A DNA stretch of 64,000 bases from Lachnospiraceae bacterium (GTDB taxonomy: Bacteria; Bacillota; Clostridia; Lachnospirales; Lachnospiraceae). Shown here in pieces: positions 44,732 to 53,361 of the stretch. Each line of letters begins with the position of its first letter. Positions within the stretch are counted from its first letter, which is position 1. The notes below the pieces were generated by a model. It did no database searches. It had not been told where the DNA came from and worked only from the letters and a program-made list of their open reading frames with translations. A program made the position numbers and the translations under genes. Location: assembly GCA_021203205.1 (NCBI GenBank), contig JAJQBQ010000053.1, positions 34,154-98,153 of the forward strand, given 5' to 3'.

Positions 44732-44821
44732 GGTTTGCGAACATTGCTTTTGAACCGGGATCTGCAAATGGCAGCGTGACATCGGTAACCTGTATGTTTC
44801 ACATTTTAAGAGAAGGAAGGA

Positions 44822-45931
44822 ATGGACAATATAATGGAAGAAAACATTTCCGTCGGGTTGATCGGTCTCGGACTGATCGGCGGCTCACTCGCAAAAAACT
44901 TCCGGCGCGTCTTTCCACAGTGCCGTATTGTCGTGTATAACCGCAGCGAAGCTCCGAGACTTGCGGCCGCGGCGGACGGCACGGCAGATGTCGTAACGGA
45001 CCGGGTAGATGAGACATTTGGCGAATGCGATTATATTTTTCTGTGCATGCCGGTCGAATATAATATTTCCTGCCTGAAGAATCTGAAACGTATCATGAAG
45101 CCAGGGTGCATCCTGTCGGACGTGGGAAGCGTCAAATCGGACATTCATGCGGCAATTGCGGCGGAGGGCATGCTGAACTGCTTTATCGGCGGGCACCCCA
45201 TGGCCGGCTCAGAGAAGACAGGCTACGAGAATGCTTCGGCTTATCTGCTGGAAAATGCGTACTATGCAATCACTCCGACGGAGGCCACCACACAGGAGAA
45301 TCTGGACAGGTTCGAAGCGATGATCCGCACCCTGGGAGCGGTTCCGATCATTCTTTCCTGTGAAGAACACGATTACAGTGTGGCTGCCATCAGCCATGTG
45401 CCGCACCTCATCGCGGCGGGGCTGGTGAATCTGGTAAAACAGAGCGACACGCCGAACGAGACAATGAAGGTGCTGGCGGCGGGCGGCTTCAAGGATATTA
45501 CACGTATTGCATCCTCATCTCCGGTCATGTGGGAGCAGATTTGTCTGGAGAACCGCGAGAATATCACGAAAATTCTGGACGATTATATTGCCTACATGCA
45601 GAATGTCCGGGAAGAGGTGGCGGACAGCGACGGTGCCGCGGTGAATCGCCTGTTTGTGGAAAGCTCCGCCTACCGCGACAGTTTTTCCGAGAACAAGCCC
45701 GGCCTACTGCCGAAGAGCTACACGATCATCGTGGATATCATCGACGAGGCCGGAGCCATTTCCACCATTGCCACCATCCTCGCCAGCAATGCGATCAGTA
45801 TCAAAAATATCGGCATTGTCCACAACCGGGAGTATGACGAAGGGGTGCTGCGCATCGAATTTTATGAGGAGAAGAGTCTGGAAAAGTCCGTGGCGCTGCT
45901 GGAAAAGTATAAATACACGGTGCACAGGTGA
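44822..45931 (+). CDS. tyrA: Prephenate dehydrogenase with C-terminal ACT domain
   Basis: Oxidative decarboxylation of prephenate to 4-hydroxyphenylpyruvate in tyrosine synthesis. The Rossmann motif is VGLIGLGLIGGSLAKNF near the N terminus; GGHPMAGSEKTGYENA (substrate His/Ser) and SHVPHLIA belong to the catalytic domain; a C-terminal ACT domain (about residues 295-369, TIIVDIIDEAGAISTIATIL) probably gives tyrosine feedback. GAAGGAAGG precedes the ATG; a second in-frame ATG four codons later is an alternative. Placed directly after aroA, consistent with an aromatic amino acid unit ending at the terminator below. Confidence 0.95.
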   Translation: MDNIMEENISVGLIGLGLIGGSLAKNFRRVFPQCRIVVYNRSEAPRLAAAADGTADVVTDRVDETFGECDYIFLCMPVEYNISCLKNLKRIMKPGCILSDVGSVKSDIHAAIAAEGMLNCFIGGHPMAGSEKTGYENASAYLLENAYYAITPTEATTQENLDRFEAMIRTLGAVPIILSCEEHDYSVAAISHVPHLIAAGLVNLVKQSDTPNETMKVLAAGGFKDITRIASSSPVMWEQICLENRENITKILDDYIAYMQNVREEVADSDGAAVNRLFVESSAYRDSFSENKPGLLPKSYTIIVDIIDEAGAISTIATILASNAISIKNIGIVHNREYDEGVLRIEFYEEKSLEKSVALLEKYKYTVHR

Positions 45932-46058
45932 CGGGGCATTCCTGCAAACGTACTTTCATATGAAACAGCAGGAAAAGTTAAATATCAGGTGAACGGGAAC
46001 AGGAGATTCAGGCTGACAATACCGGAAACACAGGTACGTGACGTAAATGAAAAGAAAC

Positions 46059-46109
46059 AAACTCCGGGCGCACGGGAACAAAGAAGTTCCCGGTGTGTTC
46101 GGAGTTTTT
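46059..46109 (+). terminator. Terminator of the aroA-tyrA unit
   Basis: AACTCCGGGCGCACGGGAAC pairs, with minor mismatches, with GTTCCCGGTGTGTTCGGAGTT, followed by TTTT. The rest of the 515-bp spacer holds a 32-bp tandem duplication at 46114-46177 (AGATTACAAAC units), the type 2 hairpin element and the next promoter. Confidence 0.85.
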
Positions 46110-46183
46110 ATGTAGATTACAAACAGGAATGATGCCGCGGTCTTCAGATTACAAACGAGAAGGATACTGTGGTCTTCTGGATC

Positions 46184-46256
46184 ATGATCCGGAAAGAAAA
46201 CTTCCGATCCTTGAAGTGAATGCTTCGCGTAAACTTTCGGGTGTCCTCCGGATCAT
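46184..46256. repeat. Hairpin element with GAATGCTTCGCG tip (type 2, copy 2)
   Basis: ATGATCCGGA pairs perfectly with TCCGGATCAT around a 53-nt core containing GAAGTGAATGCTTCGCGTAA, similar to the core near 32.19 kb, while the stem is unrelated. Confidence 0.6.
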
Positions 46257-46365
46257 ATAAATGAATGAAATGTGAATTTTCACAGAAAAAAATGAATATT
46301 TTGTGAATTTGACGAATTTTATCACATTTTATCGAATTTTCCCGCTCTCTTTAGAAAACTTTTAG

Positions 46366-46395
46366 TTGACAAAACCGGTGCGTCCGGGTTTTAAT
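46366..46395 (+). promoter_or_regulatory. SigA-type promoter of the second MarR-like gene
   Basis: A consensus TTGACA and TTTAAT with an 18-bp spacer. Just upstream the sequence is AT-rich with several GAATTTT repeats and a GTGAATTTTCAC palindrome. Confidence 0.6.
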
Positions 46396-46446
46396 AGATA
46401 TTATGTTTAAAAGAGTGAAATTTCAGAAAGAAAGGAATGAAAGTTT

Positions 46447-47028
46447 ATGGCAGATGAAAAAAATATGGCAGAAGAAAGAGAAGGAAAAGAAGTAACTGAG
46501 TCGCCGGAAAAAGTAAGTTCGCCGATTTCGAAGACAGAAGGGGGAGAAGTGACTGCAGACAGTGCCGCCGAAGCGGAGGCTGCCGCAAAGAAGGCTGCGG
46601 AGGATATGTATGAGGAGGTGGAAGACCGCTTCTTTCTGGAATACTTTGACGCAAACCGTGTACTCGCGTCCGCAGAACGGCTGGATTCTGTGTATCTCCG
46701 CTTTATTGAGACGGGTGAGAGGCATTCCGAATCCGAGCGGGGCGTGTACATATCAGAGCTGGCTGAGGCTACCGGATTTCCGATCAAGCGCATATCTTCC
46801 ATGATGACAAGACTTCAGGACAAGGGTTACATCGTCTGGAAGACGAATACCGAAAAAGACCGAACCTATGTGGAACTGACCGGGAAAGCGAAGGAAGCGC
46901 TGGCAACGGACATGGATCGCAACTGGAAGCTTTACAAGACGATCCGCGAGAATGTTTCTCTGAATGACCTTACCGTCACGGCGAAAACTCTGCACAGAAT
47001 ATCGGAGCTGATTTCAGGGGATGACTAA
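46447..47028 (+). CDS. MarR-like winged-helix regulator with acidic Ala/Glu-rich N terminus
   Basis: The first 50 or so residues are low-complexity Glu/Ala/Lys/Ser. The remaining 140 resemble a MarR-type winged helix: VYISELAEATGFPIKRISSMMTRLQDKGYIVW (helix-turn-helix) and the wing KTNTEKDRTYVELTGKAKEAL. AAAGGAATG precedes the ATG. It stands upstream of the decarboxylase cluster, but a 494-bp spacer with a hairpin lies between, so regulation of that cluster is only possible, not shown. Confidence 0.8.
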   Translation: MADEKNMAEEREGKEVTESPEKVSSPISKTEGGEVTADSAAEAEAAAKKAAEDMYEEVEDRFFLEYFDANRVLASAERLDSVYLRFIETGERHSESERGVYISELAEATGFPIKRISSMMTRLQDKGYIVWKTNTEKDRTYVELTGKAKEALATDMDRNWKLYKTIRENVSLNDLTVTAKTLHRISELISGDD

Positions 47029-47207
47029 GGCGTAGGAATAAGGAATGAAACATAGGCAGTAAGCGGAAATTGCGAAACTGAACGGCTACGTTAATTAAAA
47101 AGAGCAGTTGATCGGGTGTGTTAATAAAAAAAGCGCAGGCTGACCGGGTGCGTAAAACAGAAAAGCGCAGCGGAAGCGAAAGAAGAAAAGTGAGCGGCTA
47201 AAGTGGG

Positions 47208-47252
47208 CTGTACCGCATGGGTGAGACTCCCGTGTGGCGCAGTCCTTTTCCA
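47208..47252 (+). terminator. Hairpin between the MarR-like gene and the carboxyltransferase gene
   Basis: GGCTGTACCGCATGGG pairs imperfectly with CCCGTGTGGCGCAGTCC and is followed by TTTTCC. The 494-bp spacer also holds degenerate 31-32 bp repeats at about 47095-47190. Confidence 0.55.
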
Positions 47253-47522
47253 TGTCTGCTCACAGGTCGTGATCAGTTGTAACATTTTTTACATATTTCT
47301 GCTTGCTATTTTTCCACTTTGGCGCTATGATGTATCTGGTCGAAGTTGGTTTTCAAGGCTTTGACTTTTTACGGGAACCTGTCCTCTGCGCAGGCGGAGG
47401 ATATTTTGTTACTATTTGTATTGTCATTCTGCAGCAGGCCGGGGCCGGAAAAGGCACATCTGCTTTCCGGAATGAAATACAGACAGGTACATGTTTCTTT
47501 AGAATATGGAGGACATACTACG

Positions 47523-48971
47523 ATGGGCAAGACTCTTACCTTATCAGCGGGCGATCGCATCAAAGCGCTGCTCGATGATAACAGTTTTGTTGAGATTGGC
47601 GGCATGGTGACAGCCAGGAGCACGGATTTCAACCTTTCCCAGAAGAAAACGCCGGAGGATGGCGTTATTACCGGATACGGGGTTGTGAACGGTGCTCTTG
47701 TCTATGTTTACAGCCAGGACGCGTCCGTCTTAAACGGATCCATGGGCGAGATGCACGCGGAAAAGATCGGCAAGCTCTATGACATGGCCATGAAAGTGGG
47801 CGCTCCGGTAGTCGGCCTGGTCGACTGCTCCGGCTTCCGCCTTCAGGAGTCGACGGACGCGCTGGCCGCGTTCGGCAAATTATACCAGAAGCAGGCGCTG
47901 GCATCCGGCCTGATTCCGCAGATCACGGCAATCTTCGGCAACTGCGGCGGCGGCTTAAGCCTGATTCCGGGCATGACGGATTTCACCTTTATGGCGGAGG
48001 ACGCGAAGCTGTTCGTGAACTCTCCGAACGCGATTCCGGGCAATTCCGAAGATAAATTAAATCAGACAACCCTTGAATACCAAAGCACGGTTGCCGGCAA
48101 TGTGGATGTGGGAGGCTCAGAAGCAGAGGTGCTGGCGAAGATCCGCACGCTGCTGTCCTTCCTGCCTTCGAACTATGAGGAGGACGCTACCTCGGATATC
48201 ACGGACGATATGAACCGCATGGTTCCGGAAGTCGCGGCATACGACGGTGACGCGGCGGCCATGCTTTCCGTGCTGGCGGACAATCGTCTTTTCTTTGAGA
48301 CGAAACAGAATTTTGCGAAGAATATGGTAACAGGCTTCTTAAAGCTGAACGGGCAGACTGTCGGCGCCGTGGCAAACCGTGCACACGTGCTGGATGAGAA
48401 CGGCGAGGTCGCCGAGACATTTCCGCTGGCGCTGACCACCGACGGCTGTGAGAAGGCTGCTTCTTTTGTGCGCTTCTGCGACGCCTTCGGACTTCCGGTG
48501 CTGACGCTGACCAACGCGGACGGCTTTGCCGCCTCCATCGAGGAGGAAAAGACATTGGCAAAGGCAGCCGCGAAGCTCTCCTACGCATTCGCTTCCGCGA
48601 CCGTGCCGAAGGTGAATCTGGTGTACGGCATTGCCTTCGGCTCCGCCTACAATGTCATGAATTCGAAGCCGCTGGGCGCGGACATCGTGTTCGCCTGGGA
48701 GAACGCGAACATCGGCATCATGGATCCGGAACTTGCCGTAAAGATTATTTATAAGGATGAAATCGATCAGGCGGAGAATAAGAGTGCCCTGCTTGCGGAA
48801 AAGACCGCCGAGTATAAAGAGCTTCAGTCCGGCGTCCTCTCCGCGGCGAGAAGAGGCTACGTGGATACCGTCATTCTTCCGGAGTCCACCAGAAAGCAGC
48901 TGATCGAAGCCTTTGAAATGCTCTATTCCAAGAAGGAAGTCCGCCCGGAAAAGAAGCACGGCGCGGTTTAA
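47523..48971 (+). CDS. Acyl-CoA-type carboxyltransferase subunit (MmdA/12S-like)
   Basis: A 482-residue protein of the crotonase-fold carboxyltransferase family: two tandem domains, the first with YSQDASVLNGSMGEMHAEKI and GNCGGGLSLIPGMTDFTFM, the second with FAWENANIGIMDPELAVKIIY, matching the GPEGAV region of MmdA. Motifs that bind acyl-CoA in methylmalonyl-CoA decarboxylase are recognisable but diverged, so the substrate is uncertain. Start set at the ATG following GGAGG; a 59-codon extension upstream is unconserved. It is the first gene of a cluster with a lipoprotein, a biotin carrier, an OadB-type Na+ pump and an OadA-type carboxyltransferase. Confidence 0.87.
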   Translation: MGKTLTLSAGDRIKALLDDNSFVEIGGMVTARSTDFNLSQKKTPEDGVITGYGVVNGALVYVYSQDASVLNGSMGEMHAEKIGKLYDMAMKVGAPVVGLVDCSGFRLQESTDALAAFGKLYQKQALASGLIPQITAIFGNCGGGLSLIPGMTDFTFMAEDAKLFVNSPNAIPGNSEDKLNQTTLEYQSTVAGNVDVGGSEAEVLAKIRTLLSFLPSNYEEDATSDITDDMNRMVPEVAAYDGDAAAMLSVLADNRLFFETKQNFAKNMVTGFLKLNGQTVGAVANRAHVLDENGEVAETFPLALTTDGCEKAASFVRFCDAFGLPVLTLTNADGFAASIEEEKTLAKAAAKLSYAFASATVPKVNLVYGIAFGSAYNVMNSKPLGADIVFAWENANIGIMDPELAVKIIYKDEIDQAENKSALLAEKTAEYKELQSGVLSAARRGYVDTVILPESTRKQLIEAFEMLYSKKEVRPEKKHGAV

Positions 48972-48982
48972 GGGGTGAGTAT

Positions 48983-49921
48983 ATGAAGAAAGAACATACA
49001 TTATTAGCCGAATCCTGTCGGCTGGCATGTGCCGTGAATGATGCGGCTCCGGAGGAGAGAACAGCAGAAGGCGGCTTCACCTGCGCATCTGCGCCGCGAA
49101 TGAAAAGAATTTTTTCCGGGCTTATGCTGCTGATGTCCGTGTTCGCCCTTATTTGCCTGAGCGGCTGCACGGCCACTACGGCGGAGTACGATCAGGATTA
49201 TGCGGACGAGGCGGTGACCAGCTATGTTGAGTGGATGCTTTCCATGGACGAGGAGACGCTGGAAGGAATGCTGGAATATCCCACGTCGGCACTCGACGAG
49301 GATGAGCTGATTCAGTACGAAGGCCTTCAGACTTACTACAACATTCTCGATGAGATCGGCGCGTATGCCGGTTCCTACGGAGATTATACCTATAAAAATT
49401 CTTCGGACGAAGTTATCGTGAATGTGACAGCGGAGGGGACGAAGCGCACCTTCACCATCGAACTGATTTTTGATGTGGATCAGGGCTACTTTTTCCTCAC
49501 CAGCATTTCCTGCACGGCAGATTACTCGCTGGGCGAAAAGCTGGTAGCTGCTGCGCAGAATACGGTGATCGGTGTGGTGATCGTATTCATCGTCCTGATT
49601 CTGATTCTGATTATTTTAAGCCAGCTCCACCGCATTGACATGGCAATCGATGCGGTGACCGGCTGGTTTACAAAACGGAAAGCAGCAAAGGCGGCAAAAC
49701 AGTCAGGACAGCAGACAGGCAATGCGCCTGCACCATCCGGGGTGACAGCTCCGGCAGGACAGCCTGCGGCAGCGACACCGGCGTCGGCGGAAGATTATAT
49801 CGACGATACGGAACTTGTCGCGGTGATTGCGGCGGCGATTGCGGCCTCCGAGGGCACGGCTCCGGACGGCTTTGTGGTGCGGTCCATCCGCAGGAGCGAC
49901 AAGTGGAAGAGAGGGAAATAA
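48983..49921 (+). CDS. OadG-like lipoprotein subunit of the Na+-translocating decarboxylase cluster
   Basis: A 312-residue protein: 39 unusual N-terminal residues, then a lipoprotein signal (LMLLMSVFALICLSGC), an extracytoplasmic domain of about 130 residues, a membrane span (VIGVVIVFIVLILILIILS) and a cytoplasmic Ala/Pro-rich tail ending VIAAAIAASEG...VRSIRR as in OadG gamma subunits. OadG anchors the soluble carboxyltransferase to the membrane pump. GGGGTGAG precedes the first ATG, while the ATG directly before the signal (49100) has no site, so the extended start is kept but is doubtful. It starts 11 bp after the carboxyltransferase gene. Confidence 0.8.
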   Translation: MKKEHTLLAESCRLACAVNDAAPEERTAEGGFTCASAPRMKRIFSGLMLLMSVFALICLSGCTATTAEYDQDYADEAVTSYVEWMLSMDEETLEGMLEYPTSALDEDELIQYEGLQTYYNILDEIGAYAGSYGDYTYKNSSDEVIVNVTAEGTKRTFTIELIFDVDQGYFFLTSISCTADYSLGEKLVAAAQNTVIGVVIVFIVLILILIILSQLHRIDMAIDAVTGWFTKRKAAKAAKQSGQQTGNAPAPSGVTAPAGQPAAATPASAEDYIDDTELVAVIAAAIAASEGTAPDGFVVRSIRRSDKWKRGK

Positions 49922-50077
49922 GAAGATATCTTTCTTACCGCTTAAGATGATTTTAAGGATTTTTGCTCCCGACATTCATCATGATTTTATAAAATCGGAG
50001 AATTCTCCGGAATCGGAACATAACGGAAATGCCCGGAGAAAGGAAATTCCGATATCAAACAGGAAAGGAATCACGAC

Positions 50078-50467
50078 ATGAAAAGCTATAAGATTACCGT
50101 AAACGGAACAGAATACGACGTTACCGTAGAAGAACTGGGCGAGACAGCATCCCAGGGTACCTACACGGCACCGGCAGCGCCGAAGGCAGCTCCGGCCCCG
50201 AAGGCGGCTCCCGCTGCAAAAGCAGCTCCGGCTGTGGCAGGTGCGGAGGGCAATGTGAAGGTTGTGGCGCCGATGCCCGGAAAGATTCTTTCCATCAAGG
50301 CGAGCGTGGGCGCGTCCGTCGCAAAGGGTGAAGTGCTTATGATTATCGAGGCCATGAAGATGGAAAACGAAATCGTAGCTCCGGAAGCCGGAACAGTGGC
50401 TTCGATTTCCTGCGCGGTTGGCGATTCGGTAGAGGCTGGCGCACCGCTGGCTAGTCTGAACGCTTAA
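50078..50467 (+). CDS. Biotin carboxyl carrier protein (1.3S/OadA C-terminal type)
   Basis: 129 residues: a short N-terminal beta region, an Ala/Pro linker (APAAPKAAPAPKAAPAAKAA) and a biotinyl domain with the biotin-accepting Lys in EAMKMENEI. It shuttles carboxylate between the carboxyltransferase(s) and the membrane pump. AGGAAAGGAA precedes the ATG. Since the OadA-type protein of this cluster has no biotin domain, this separate carrier supplies it. Confidence 0.95.
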   Translation: MKSYKITVNGTEYDVTVEELGETASQGTYTAPAAPKAAPAPKAAPAAKAAPAVAGAEGNVKVVAPMPGKILSIKASVGASVAKGEVLMIIEAMKMENEIVAPEAGTVASISCAVGDSVEAGAPLASLNA

Positions 50468-50495
50468 ACCGAAGCTTCGGAATGGAGGAACCTGA

Positions 50496-51641
50496 ATGAC
50501 AAAAATATTAGAGACTGCAGGATCATTTTTGCAGCAGACGGCATTTTTTAACCTGACCTGGGGAAATTATGTCATGATCGTTGTGGCGTGTGTGCTCCTT
50601 TACTTTGCGATTGTAAAGCAATATGAGCCTCTGTTGCTGCTTCCGATCGCGTTCGGCATGCTCCTGGTCAACATTTACCCGGATATCATCCTTTCGCCAT
50701 CGGAATCTTCCGACGGCAAGGGCGGGCTTCTGTACTATTTCTTCCAGCTGGACGAATGGAGCATATTGCCGTCCCTGATCTTCATGGGGGTCGGCGCCAT
50801 GACGGACTTTGGCCCGTTGATCGCGAACCCGAAGAGCTTCCTTCTGGGTGCGGCGGCGCAGTTCGGTATCTACGGCGCGTACTTCTTCGCTATTTTCCTG
50901 GGCTTCAATGACAAGGCTGCGGCTGCCATTTCCATCATTGGCGGCGCGGACGGGCCGACATCCATCTACCTTGCATCCAAGCTGGGGCAGACCAGTCTGC
51001 TGGGACCGATCGCCGTGGCGGCCTACTCGTACATGGCCCTGGTGCCCATCATACAGCCGCCCATCATGCGGGCGCTGACCACAAAGGAAGAGCGCAGCAT
51101 TAAGATGGAGCAGCTTCGCCCGGTATCGAAGCGCGAGCGCATCCTGTTCCCGATCATTGTCACCATCGTGGTATGCCTGATTTTGCCGACCACGGCACCG
51201 CTTGTCGGTATGCTGATGCTTGGCAACCTGTTCCGCGAGAGCGGCGTGGTGAAACAGCTGGCGGAACACGCCTCGAATTCTCTGATGTACATCGTGGTTA
51301 TCCTGCTGGGTACCAGCGTGGGTGCGACAGCCAGCGCGGCGAATTTCCTGACGGTGGACACCATCAAGATTGTTGTCCTCGGCCTGGTGGCCTTCGCCCT
51401 CGGCACGGCAACCGGCGTCATCTTCGGAAAGATCATGTGCAAGGCGACCCACGGAAAGGTGAATCCGCTGATCGGTGCGGCCGGCGTATCCGCGGTGCCT
51501 ATGGCGGCCCGTGTAGCCCAAAAGGTGGGCGCGGAGGAGGATCCGACCAACTTCCTGCTGATGCACGCCATGGGACCGAATGTGGCAGGTGTCATCGGCA
51601 CGGCTGTGGCGGCCGGTACGTTTATGGCTATTTTTGGTTGA
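50496..51641 (+). CDS. oadB: Na+-translocating decarboxylase beta subunit
   Basis: A 381-residue polytopic protein of the OadB/GcdB/MmdB family, which couples decarboxylation of carboxybiotin to Na+ export. Conserved motifs include GVGAMTDFGPLIANPKSFLLGAAAQ-type sequence, SIIGGADGPTSIY with the ion-binding Asp, and the second-half GLVAFALGTATG and NPLIGAAGVSAVPMAARV. AATGGAGG precedes the ATG, 28 bp after the biotin carrier stop. An antisense open frame over most of its length is a shadow. Confidence 0.96.
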   Translation: MTKILETAGSFLQQTAFFNLTWGNYVMIVVACVLLYFAIVKQYEPLLLLPIAFGMLLVNIYPDIILSPSESSDGKGGLLYYFFQLDEWSILPSLIFMGVGAMTDFGPLIANPKSFLLGAAAQFGIYGAYFFAIFLGFNDKAAAAISIIGGADGPTSIYLASKLGQTSLLGPIAVAAYSYMALVPIIQPPIMRALTTKEERSIKMEQLRPVSKRERILFPIIVTIVVCLILPTTAPLVGMLMLGNLFRESGVVKQLAEHASNSLMYIVVILLGTSVGATASAANFLTVDTIKIVVLGLVAFALGTATGVIFGKIMCKATHGKVNPLIGAAGVSAVPMAARVAQKVGAEEDPTNFLLMHAMGPNVAGVIGTAVAAGTFMAIFG

Positions 51642-51782
51642 TAAATAAGAAATCATGTCCGTTTTGTTGATTTATGAAAAGATATCTCGTTCGGGGAATT
51701 ATTGTAAGGAAACAAAGCTGTACAGGACGGACGTAACACATATGTCAGAAAGATATATGGCAGAAAAAATGAGGTATTATAG

Positions 51783-53192
51783 ATGAATCAGGAGAAAAAA
51801 CCGGTTGGCATTACAGAAACCGTGCTGCGTGACGCGCATCAGTCCCTGATCGCGACGCGCATGACGACAGAGCAGATGCTGCCCATCGTCGATAAGATGG
51901 ACAAGATCGGCTACCATTCCGTGGAGTGCTGGGGCGGCGCGACTTTCGACGCGTGCCTGCGTTTCTTAAAAGAAGATCCCTGGGATCGCCTGCGCAAGCT
52001 TCGCGACGGCTTCAAGAACACGAAGCTGCAGATGCTTTTCCGCGGTCAGAACATTTTGGGCTACCGCCATTACGCGGACGATGTGGTGGAATATTTCGTA
52101 CAGAAATCCATCGCCAACGGCATTGACATTATCCGCATCTTCGACTGCATGAACGATATCCGCAATCTTCAGTGCGCGGTGAACGCAGCGAAGAAGGAGG
52201 GAGGCCACGCGCAGGTGGCACTTTCCTACACCATCGGGGATGCTTATACGCTGGAGTACTGGACCGATCTGGCGAAAAAGGTGGAGGATATGGGCGCGGA
52301 TTCCATCTGCGTGAAGGATATGGCGGGTCTGCTGCTGCCTTACAAGGCAACCGAGCTGATCACCGCTTTAAAGGACACGGTATCCATCCCGATCCAGCTG
52401 CACACGCATTATACATCCGGCGTTGCCTCCATGACCTACTTAAAGGCGGTGGAAGCGGGAGTGGATGTGATCGATACGGCCATGTCGCCTTTCGCGCTGG
52501 GCACCAGTCAGCCGGCTACCGAGGTGATGGTGGAAACATTCCGCGGCACACCCTATGATACCGGCTTAAGCACCCAGGCGCTTGCCGAGATTGCGGATTA
52601 TTTCCGCCCGCTGAGGGAGGAAGCCATTGCCAGCGGCCTGTTAAATCCGAAGGTGCTGGGTGTCGACATCCAGACGCTGCTGTACCAGGTGCCGGGCGGA
52701 ATGCTCTCGAACATGGTATCGCAGCTGAATGAGATGCACGCGTCGGATAAATATTATGACGTGTTAAAGGAAGTGCCAAACGTCCGCAAAGACTTGGGTG
52801 AGCCGCCGCTGGTGACACCGTCATCCCAGATTGTGGGCACCCAGGCCATGCTTAACGTGGTAACCGGAGAGCGTTACAAGAGCGTGACCAAAGAGACAAA
52901 GGCAGTCCTAAGCGGCGAGTACGGTCAGACCGCGAAGCCGTTCAATCCGGAAGTTCAGAAGAAGGTCATCGGCGACAAGGAGCCGATCACCTGCCGCCCG
53001 GCGGATCTCATTGAAAATGAGCTGGGCCGTATGGAAGCGGAGATCGCACCGTGGAAGCAGCAGGATGAGGATGTGCTCACCTACGCGCTGTTCCCACAGG
53101 TGGCAAAGGAATTCTTTAACTACCGCCAGGCGCAGCAGACCAGGGTGGATCCGAAGGTTGCAGACACGAAAAACGGGGCATATCCTGTATAA
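51783..53192 (+). CDS. oadA: OadA-type (5S) carboxyltransferase alpha subunit without biotin domain
   Basis: A 469-residue protein combining an HMGL-like TIM barrel (ITETVLRDAHQSLIATRM, GGATFDACLRFL, SICVKDMAGLLLP, HTHYTSGVASM with metal-binding His) and the conserved PYC/OadA helical domain (LLYQVPGGMLSNMVSQL). It transfers carboxylate from oxaloacetate to biotin, or the reverse with pyruvate. Ordinary OadA ends in a biotinyl domain; here the protein stops before it, matching the separate carrier gene, as in the 5S subunit of transcarboxylase or PycB. GAGG precedes the ATG. Confidence 0.95.
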   Translation: MNQEKKPVGITETVLRDAHQSLIATRMTTEQMLPIVDKMDKIGYHSVECWGGATFDACLRFLKEDPWDRLRKLRDGFKNTKLQMLFRGQNILGYRHYADDVVEYFVQKSIANGIDIIRIFDCMNDIRNLQCAVNAAKKEGGHAQVALSYTIGDAYTLEYWTDLAKKVEDMGADSICVKDMAGLLLPYKATELITALKDTVSIPIQLHTHYTSGVASMTYLKAVEAGVDVIDTAMSPFALGTSQPATEVMVETFRGTPYDTGLSTQALAEIADYFRPLREEAIASGLLNPKVLGVDIQTLLYQVPGGMLSNMVSQLNEMHASDKYYDVLKEVPNVRKDLGEPPLVTPSSQIVGTQAMLNVVTGERYKSVTKETKAVLSGEYGQTAKPFNPEVQKKVIGDKEPITCRPADLIENELGRMEAEIAPWKQQDEDVLTYALFPQVAKEFFNYRQAQQTRVDPKVADTKNGAYPV

Positions 53193-53196
53193 AAGC

Positions 53197-53291
53197 GTTA
53201 CTATTCACGGAAGACCTGTGTGAGATCATAATTCCACGTCGAGCTTGCTCGTAAGGGGAATTATGGTCTCATACAGGCTGTGAACAGAAAA
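53197..53291. repeat. Inverted-repeat element, copy D (module 1 only)
   Basis: It starts GTTACTATTCACGG and ends CTGTGAACAG. A 21-bp stem (53215-53235 with 53257-53277, two G-U pairs) carries the loop ACGTCGAGCTTGCTCGTAAGG. The loop matches copy A near 20.2 kb over 19 bases, while the stem sequence is unrelated. Confidence 0.8.
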
Positions 53292-53303
53292 TAATTAAAA
53301 TCC

Positions 53304-53345
53304 GTCACGAAGCAGCCAGTACAGACTGCTTCGTGACAGGTTTGT
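53304..53345 (+). terminator. Terminator of the decarboxylase cluster
   Basis: GTCACGAAGCAG pairs perfectly with CTGCTTCGTGAC around 11 nt, followed by AGGTTTGTTT. It lies only 24 bp before the next start codon. Confidence 0.75.
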
Positions 53346-53361
53346 TTATGGGTAAGAAATT

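Noticed and set aside
50523-51656. Antisense open frame (377 codons) over oadB
   Set aside because: His/Arg/Gln-rich shadow of a conserved membrane protein gene; no ribosome binding site or recognisable domain.
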